Source: Mycolicibacterium neoaurum ATCC 25795 (GTDB lineage: Bacteria > Actinomycetota > Actinomycetes > Mycobacteriales > Mycobacteriaceae). From it: a DNA stretch of 64,000 nucleotides. Both the position numbers and the translations under genes were made by a program. Each line of letters starts with the position of its first letter. Position 1 is the first letter of the stretch. This document shows, in pieces, positions 59,977 through 64,000 of the stretch. The notes beneath the pieces are model-generated. The model searched no databases, was not told where the DNA came from, and saw only the letters and a list, made by a program, of their open reading frames with translations. The stretch spans positions 744,001 to 808,000 of the forward strand of contig NZ_JMDW01000008.1 in the NCBI RefSeq assembly GCF_000691525.1. The letters run 5' to 3'.

Positions 59977-61215
59977 TTGGTGCCCAAGAAGATGCTGGCG
60001 AGCTCGGTGCTGGCGGTCGCGCTGGTCGTCGCGGGGTGTGCCGGACCCCAGACCCCACCGCCGGGGCCCCAGGCGACCGAGATCCAGCTGCCGGGGGACT
60101 ATTCCGCGGACGGGCCCGGCGCGCTGGTCAGCGCGACCCGGCTGCCGACCGTGGACCGTCGCCTGCTGCGGATCACCTCGATCGCCGCGCGCATCTCCTA
60201 CAACTCGACCTCCGGGGTCGACGGCAGCCCGCAGGTGGTCACCGGCAGCGTGTTCGTCCCGGACGGCACCCCACCCGAGGGCGGCTGGCCGACGATCGTG
60301 TTCGGGCATGGCACCACCGGCGTGCTGTCCGAGTGCGGTCCGTCGCTGTCGCCGACGCTGCTCGGTTCCGTCGACGCCATCCGGGCGCTGGTCACCCTCG
60401 GTTACGTGATGGTCGTTCCCGATTACCAGGGGCTGGGCAACACCAACAGCTACCACCCCTACCTGGATGCCACGACCGCCGGCTACAACATGGTCGACGC
60501 GGCGAGCGCGGCCAAGCGGCTGGTCCCCGACATGTCCGATCGCTGGGTTGCCTTCGGGGTGTCCCAGGGCGGGCAGGCGTCGTGGGCGGCCAACGAGGTG
60601 TTCAACACCTACGGGGCCCGCGACACCAGGCTGCTCGGATCGGTCAGCGTGTCCCCGGCCGCCGATATCACCGGCCTGGCCGACATGGCCGCCGCAGGCA
60701 CGCTGTCGGCCCAGCAGCGCATCGCCATGGTGCTGATCCTTTCCTCGCTGCAGAATGCGCACCCCGATCTGAATCTCGACGACTACCGGCGCGGCCTGGT
60801 CGCGGAGAAGTGGAACCTGTTGGCCGGTTGCTCGGTCGACGCCACAGAAGAGCGACTTGAGGTCGCCGAGAAGATCCCGCCGGAGGATCTGCGGCCGGCG
60901 ACGCCGGAAGCCCTCGACCGGTTGCGCGGATACCTGCAGCAGATGAGCGGGCTGCCCAAGGCGCCGGCCGCGGCCCCGATGTTCGTGGTGCACGGTGACG
61001 CCGATGATGTGGTGCCGGTGGCCTGGACCTCCGAGGCCGTGCAAAGAGCCTGCAATATGGGCGACACCGTGGCATCGTTCATCGCTGGTGGCCGCGGACA
61101 CGGTGACTTCGATCCGATCGTCGCGTTGGACTGGATCATCAAGCGGTTCGCCGACGCACCCGCCGACAGCACATGCAACGTCGAGGGTGGCCCGTCGATA
61201 CTCAAGGGTGTCTAG
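59977..61215 (+). CDS. Lipoprotein alpha/beta-hydrolase (LIP family), copy 2
   Basis: Protein of 412 residues. TTG at 59977 is eight bases after GAGGAG; GTG one codon later is the alternative. Lipobox VAGC marks C21 (or C20 with the GTG start). VFGHGTTGVLSEC, PDYQGLGNTNSYHPY, nucleophile S196 in GVSQGG, VVHGDADDVVPV and GGRGHGDFDP follow the order of copy 1. The serine motif differs (SQGG instead of SAGG). It lies between the second Wzz-like gene and the acyltransferase-3 gene. Confidence 0.88.
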   Translation: MVPKKMLASSVLAVALVVAGCAGPQTPPPGPQATEIQLPGDYSADGPGALVSATRLPTVDRRLLRITSIAARISYNSTSGVDGSPQVVTGSVFVPDGTPPEGGWPTIVFGHGTTGVLSECGPSLSPTLLGSVDAIRALVTLGYVMVVPDYQGLGNTNSYHPYLDATTAGYNMVDAASAAKRLVPDMSDRWVAFGVSQGGQASWAANEVFNTYGARDTRLLGSVSVSPAADITGLADMAAAGTLSAQQRIAMVLILSSLQNAHPDLNLDDYRRGLVAEKWNLLAGCSVDATEERLEVAEKIPPEDLRPATPEALDRLRGYLQQMSGLPKAPAAAPMFVVHGDADDVVPVAWTSEAVQRACNMGDTVASFIAGGRGHGDFDPIVALDWIIKRFADAPADSTCNVEGGPSILKGV

Positions 61216-61272
61216 CGGGTCCTGGCCGATGCAGGAACCGAACCTCGAACGTCGCTCGACCGGAGAACGCTC

Positions 61273-62550
61273 ATGACAGATACCAACGCGGCACGCGGAC
61301 AGGCACCTGCGCCGGCCATCGAGTCCCAGGTGGTGGCCAGTTCGCCGACCCAGACCCGGATCATCGGTCTGGACGGGATACGCGGTCTGGGTTGCCTCGC
61401 GGTCGTCGTCGGCCATGTGGCGCTGGCCTACTCGCCGGTCACCCATGACAAGGCGTTCCTCGGCGTGCTCGGCCTGGCGCTCATCCTGTTCTTCGTCCTC
61501 AGCGGTTTCCTGCTCTTCCTGCCCTACATCCGGCGGCTCACCAGAGACCGGTCGGCGGCCGCGATGCCCGATACCAAGCAGTACGCCCTGCACCGGATCT
61601 TCCGGGTGTTCCCCGGCTATCTGGTGATCTTCCTGATCTGCAACTACCTGCTGCAGGTGGCCTACGTCGAGAACTCGGCCATCCAGCCGCACGGCACCGA
61701 TGCCGGCACCGGGATGATCACCGACCCGTGGGAACTGCTGGCAAACCTGACGCTCACCCAGACCTACTTCCCGGACTATGTGCAGACCGGGATCAGCCCG
61801 TCCTGGTCGCTGACCCTGGAGATCGCCTTCTACGCGTCGCTGCCGCTGCTGGGTGCGCTGTTGTTCGCACTGCGCAGGCGCACCGCCGTCACGCCGCTGG
61901 TGTTGGCCTGTCTTGCGCCGGTCATCCTGCTGACGATCGGTGTGGTCGGACGGCTGTTCGCGCCGATGGTGTTCGCCGCGACCGGCGCGGACACCGTGAT
62001 GATGCAGAACTGGGGTCCCACCTGGGCCGCGGTCTTCATGCGCTGTTTCTTGACCAATGCCGACCTGTTCGCCTATGGCATGTTCGCGGCCATCATCTAT
62101 GTGGCGATCGAGCAGGGCGTGATCTCGGCACCGGCGGCCAAGCGGATCTATCTGCTCTGCTTCCCGCTGCTGATGGTGTCCTTCGTCGGTGCCCTGGCGC
62201 TGACCTTCGCAGGTACCGTCTTCGCTACCGCCGGAATCGGTTTCGTCTCCGCGGTGTTCATCGCGATCGTGGTGTTCCCGCTGGCGCGGGGCAGGGATTC
62301 CAAGTTGGCCAGGTTCCTGGACGCCAAACCGTTCTATTTCGTCGGGCTGATCTCGCTGTCGGTCTACCTGTGGCACTACCCGATCCTGTTGCTGTTGGGC
62401 CGGTACGACCTGGCCGCCGGCGACTCCTGGGGCGGAATGCTGCGTAACGTGGCGGTGGTGGCCATCGTGACGATCGTCGTGGCGACGATCACCTACTACA
62501 CCGTCGAACGTCCGGGGCTGGACCTCGTCAAGCGGTTCCGGAAGCGTTGA
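61273..62550 (+). CDS. Acyltransferase-3 membrane protein (OafA/YrhL type)
   Basis: Protein of 425 residues with 10-11 membrane segments. LDGIRGLGCLAVVVGHVALA carries the conserved R37 and H48 of the family, followed by FFVLSGFLLFLPYIRRL, YALHRIFRVFPGYLVIF, SWSLTLEIAFYASLP and YLWHYPILLLLGRY. Such proteins acylate extracytoplasmic sugars, often with acetyl or longer acyl groups. It overlaps the third hydrolase by one base (TGATG), so acylation and hydrolysis genes are coupled. Confidence 0.9.
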   Translation: MTDTNAARGQAPAPAIESQVVASSPTQTRIIGLDGIRGLGCLAVVVGHVALAYSPVTHDKAFLGVLGLALILFFVLSGFLLFLPYIRRLTRDRSAAAMPDTKQYALHRIFRVFPGYLVIFLICNYLLQVAYVENSAIQPHGTDAGTGMITDPWELLANLTLTQTYFPDYVQTGISPSWSLTLEIAFYASLPLLGALLFALRRRTAVTPLVLACLAPVILLTIGVVGRLFAPMVFAATGADTVMMQNWGPTWAAVFMRCFLTNADLFAYGMFAAIIYVAIEQGVISAPAAKRIYLLCFPLLMVSFVGALALTFAGTVFATAGIGFVSAVFIAIVVFPLARGRDSKLARFLDAKPFYFVGLISLSVYLWHYPILLLLGRYDLAAGDSWGGMLRNVAVVAIVTIVVATITYYTVERPGLDLVKRFRKR

Positions 62551-63779
62551 TGCGTCGCAATCTCGTGATCGGCGGTGCGCTTGCGGCCGTGCTGGTTCTG
62601 GTCGCCGGTGTGACCGTCGCGGTGTCGCCGACCGTCCGCCAACAACTGGGTCTGTCCGACCCGCCCGCCGCGGCCACCCAAGCGGAGCCCATTCCGGGTG
62701 CCGATCTGTCCGGGACCGGACCGGGATCGCTGATCAGCGCGATGACGATGCCGGAGTTCAGTCGCAGCCCGCAGGGCTCGCAGATTAGCGCCGCGCGCGT
62801 GGTGTATCGATCCACCGACGGTGACACCGGTGCGCCGACCGAGGTGTCGGGTTCGGTCTTCATCCCGCGTGGCAGCCCGCCGGCGGGCGGCTGGCCCGTC
62901 GTCGCGTTCGGACACGGCACGGTGGGTATCGACGAGCCATGCGCGCCCTCGCTGTCGGCGACGCTGCTCGGGATGACCGATTGGGTGGTCAAACTCACCG
63001 ATCTCGGTTTCGCGGTCGCGTTCGCCGATTTCCAGGGACTGGGTGCGCCCGGTGTGCACCCCTACCTGGATTCCCGGACGGCGGGTCTGAACATGATCGA
63101 TTCGGTGCGTGCGTTGCGGCACACCTTCGATGACGTGTCGGACCGCTGGGCGGCGCTGGGCGGCTCCCAGGGCGGCGGTGCGGTGTGGGCGGTCGGCGAG
63201 CAGTCCGGCACCTACGCCCCGGATATGCTGCCCAGCGGCGTGCTGGCGCTGGCCCCGGTGGCCGACGTCGCCGGGCTGGTCGACAAGGCCGTCGACGCGA
63301 CGCTGACCAAGGAGCAGGGCGCAGCGCTGATCCTGATCATCGAGTCGCTGGCCCGGTTGCACCCGGACATCGATCGCGACGACTACCGCCACGGCGTGGC
63401 TGCGGCGCAATGGGACACCCTGATCGCCTGTTCGGGTGCCGCGGTGCACGACCGCGAGGGGTTCATCGACCAGCTCGAGCCCGCTGACCTCAAGCCCACC
63501 TCGCCGGCGGCGGCCGATCGGCTGCGCGGATACCTGAAAGCCTGGGCGCTGCCGCAACAGCGGCTGGCGGTCCCGATGTCCGTCGTCTACGGGGGCAGGG
63601 ACGAATACATCGATCCGCCGTGGACCGAGGCCGCGATTGCGCAGGCGTGCGCGCTGGGTGGCAACGTGGTCGCCGACTTCCAGCCCGACAAGGGGCATGG
63701 CGATCTCGACGTCGCCGATCAGCTCGGCTGGCTCAGCGAGCGCCTTGCCGGGCAGCCGGCGGCCTCCGGCTGCGCCTAG
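62550..63779 (+). CDS. Alpha/beta-hydrolase (LIP family), membrane-anchored, copy 3
   Basis: Protein of 409 residues. An N-terminal membrane anchor (VIGGALAAVLVLVAGVTVAV) replaces the lipobox of copies 1 and 2. AFGHGTVGIDEPC, ADFQGLGAPGVHPYL, nucleophile S206 in GGSQGG, VVYGGRDEYIDPP and GHGDLDVAD follow. It starts one base inside the acyltransferase-3 stop. The three paralogues share the GWPxxAFGxGT, DFQG/DYQG and HPxL segments, indicating tandem duplication. Confidence 0.88.
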   Translation: MRRNLVIGGALAAVLVLVAGVTVAVSPTVRQQLGLSDPPAAATQAEPIPGADLSGTGPGSLISAMTMPEFSRSPQGSQISAARVVYRSTDGDTGAPTEVSGSVFIPRGSPPAGGWPVVAFGHGTVGIDEPCAPSLSATLLGMTDWVVKLTDLGFAVAFADFQGLGAPGVHPYLDSRTAGLNMIDSVRALRHTFDDVSDRWAALGGSQGGGAVWAVGEQSGTYAPDMLPSGVLALAPVADVAGLVDKAVDATLTKEQGAALILIIESLARLHPDIDRDDYRHGVAAAQWDTLIACSGAAVHDREGFIDQLEPADLKPTSPAAADRLRGYLKAWALPQQRLAVPMSVVYGGRDEYIDPPWTEAAIAQACALGGNVVADFQPDKGHGDLDVADQLGWLSERLAGQPAASGCA

Positions 63780-63858
63780 CCCGAGTCGCTGCCACCGAAC
63801 CTCTCCCGAGCCGGTCCACGGCGCGGCTGCGGGCTCGTTCACCCACGATGCGGCCGCT

Positions 63859-64000
63859 TTACCGGCGATATCGTGCGCCTCGTGTCACCCGTCGTTCGCC
63901 AGGGTGACGGCCCGCGATCCGCGCGGCCGGCTCGTGCCACCGGGCCATCACTCCCGCACCAGGCGCCCCGAACGCACCGGGACCGGCGGCGTTGCCGGGT
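63859..64000 (-). CDS. 3' end of an unidentified gene (cut by window edge)
   Basis: On the minus strand one frame is open from the right edge to a TAA at 63859-63861 for 46 codons with strongly GC-rich third positions. The visible C-terminus is Gly/Ala/Arg-rich, including AFGAPGAGVMARWHEPAA. Product unknown. About 79 bases separate its stop from the convergent hydrolase gene. Confidence 0.45.
   Translation of the reverse strand, partial: PGNAAGPGAFGAPGAGVMARWHEPAARIAGRHPGERRVTRGARYRR

Noticed and set aside
59107-62376. A minus-strand open frame of over 1000 codons
   Set aside because: It is antisense to the Wzz-like, hydrolase and acyltransferase genes, rich in Arg, Gly, His and Gln without any domain, and arises from the GC-rich third positions of the plus-strand genes.
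63780-63858. GAGCC/GGCTC pairing after the third hydrolase as a terminator
   Set aside because: The stem is only about six bases with a long loop and no T-run.

Overview
The window is high-GC DNA that reads as a chromosomal segment of a rapidly growing mycobacterium (Mycolicibacterium-like). The pointers are a SigF/anti-SigF pair, the long-chain acyl-CoA carboxylase genes accA3, accD5 and accE5, the lat-lrpA-pcd lysine genes, a mycobacterial haemophore-like protein, many F420/LLM and SDR oxidoreductases, frequent GTG starts and near-leaderless promoters. From memory of M. tuberculosis, the order lhr ... pcd, DUF1338, lrpA, lat ... rsbW-sigF, accA3, sufE, sseA, maf, accE5, accD5 follows the conserved Rv3296-Rv3280 backbone. 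Two accessory blocks interrupt or extend that backbone.

Left part (1-23.5 kb). The helicase gene lhr runs off the left edge, followed by two small secreted proteins. Next come two divergent catabolic operons around a 139-bp regulatory gap at 12.3 kb. The minus operon encodes a beta-propeller of the SMP-30/lactonase type, a HutC-type GntR regulator, two acyl-CoA ligases, two SDRs and a PPOX/F420 protein. The plus operon encodes an SDR, a Rieske oxygenase, a luciferase-like monooxygenase, a Baeyer-Villiger-type monooxygenase, another SDR and a CaiB-type CoA-transferase. Most junctions overlap by 4-8 bases. Together they look like a pathway for a cyclic alcohol, ketone or terpenoid: hydroxylation, dehydrogenation, Baeyer-Villiger lactone formation, ring opening and CoA activation. 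A DUF222/HNH (13E12-family) gene with two abutting LexA-type SOS boxes and htpG follow.

Middle part (23.5-46.2 kb). The lysine catabolism genes (pcd, a HglS-type DUF1338 2-oxoadipate enzyme, lrpA, lat) come first. They are followed by a membrane-anchored Mrr-type nuclease, an SRPBCC-ArsR pair with a perfect palindromic operator, and a broken PAS-ANTAR gene. A SigF stress neighbourhood (30.2-35.8 kb) carries several GTTT-N15/16-GGG-type promoters in front of small membrane proteins, an F420 oxidoreductase, a 33-residue-repeat protein, rsbW and sigF. After this come an STAS protein, a nucleotidyltransferase, an atypical SDR, accA3, a phosphodiesterase-like protein, sufE-sseA, an isochorismatase-like hydrolase, maf, accE5 and accD5.

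Right part (46.3-64 kb). An acyl-CoA ligase and a KshA-like Rieske oxygenase precede an extracellular polysaccharide locus: three glycosyltransferases, a left-handed beta-helix acyltransferase, a Wzx-like flippase, a Wzy/O-antigen-ligase-like protein, a Wzz/Wzc-like tyrosine-kinase protein and a second Wzz-like protein. Three paralogous secreted or membrane-anchored alpha/beta-hydrolases (LIP family) and an acyltransferase-3 protein are interleaved with the assembly genes. This suggests an acylated polysaccharide with dedicated surface esterases or acyltransferases, and it is the best candidate for an undescribed system here. The last 140 bases hold the 3' end of an unidentified minus-strand gene.
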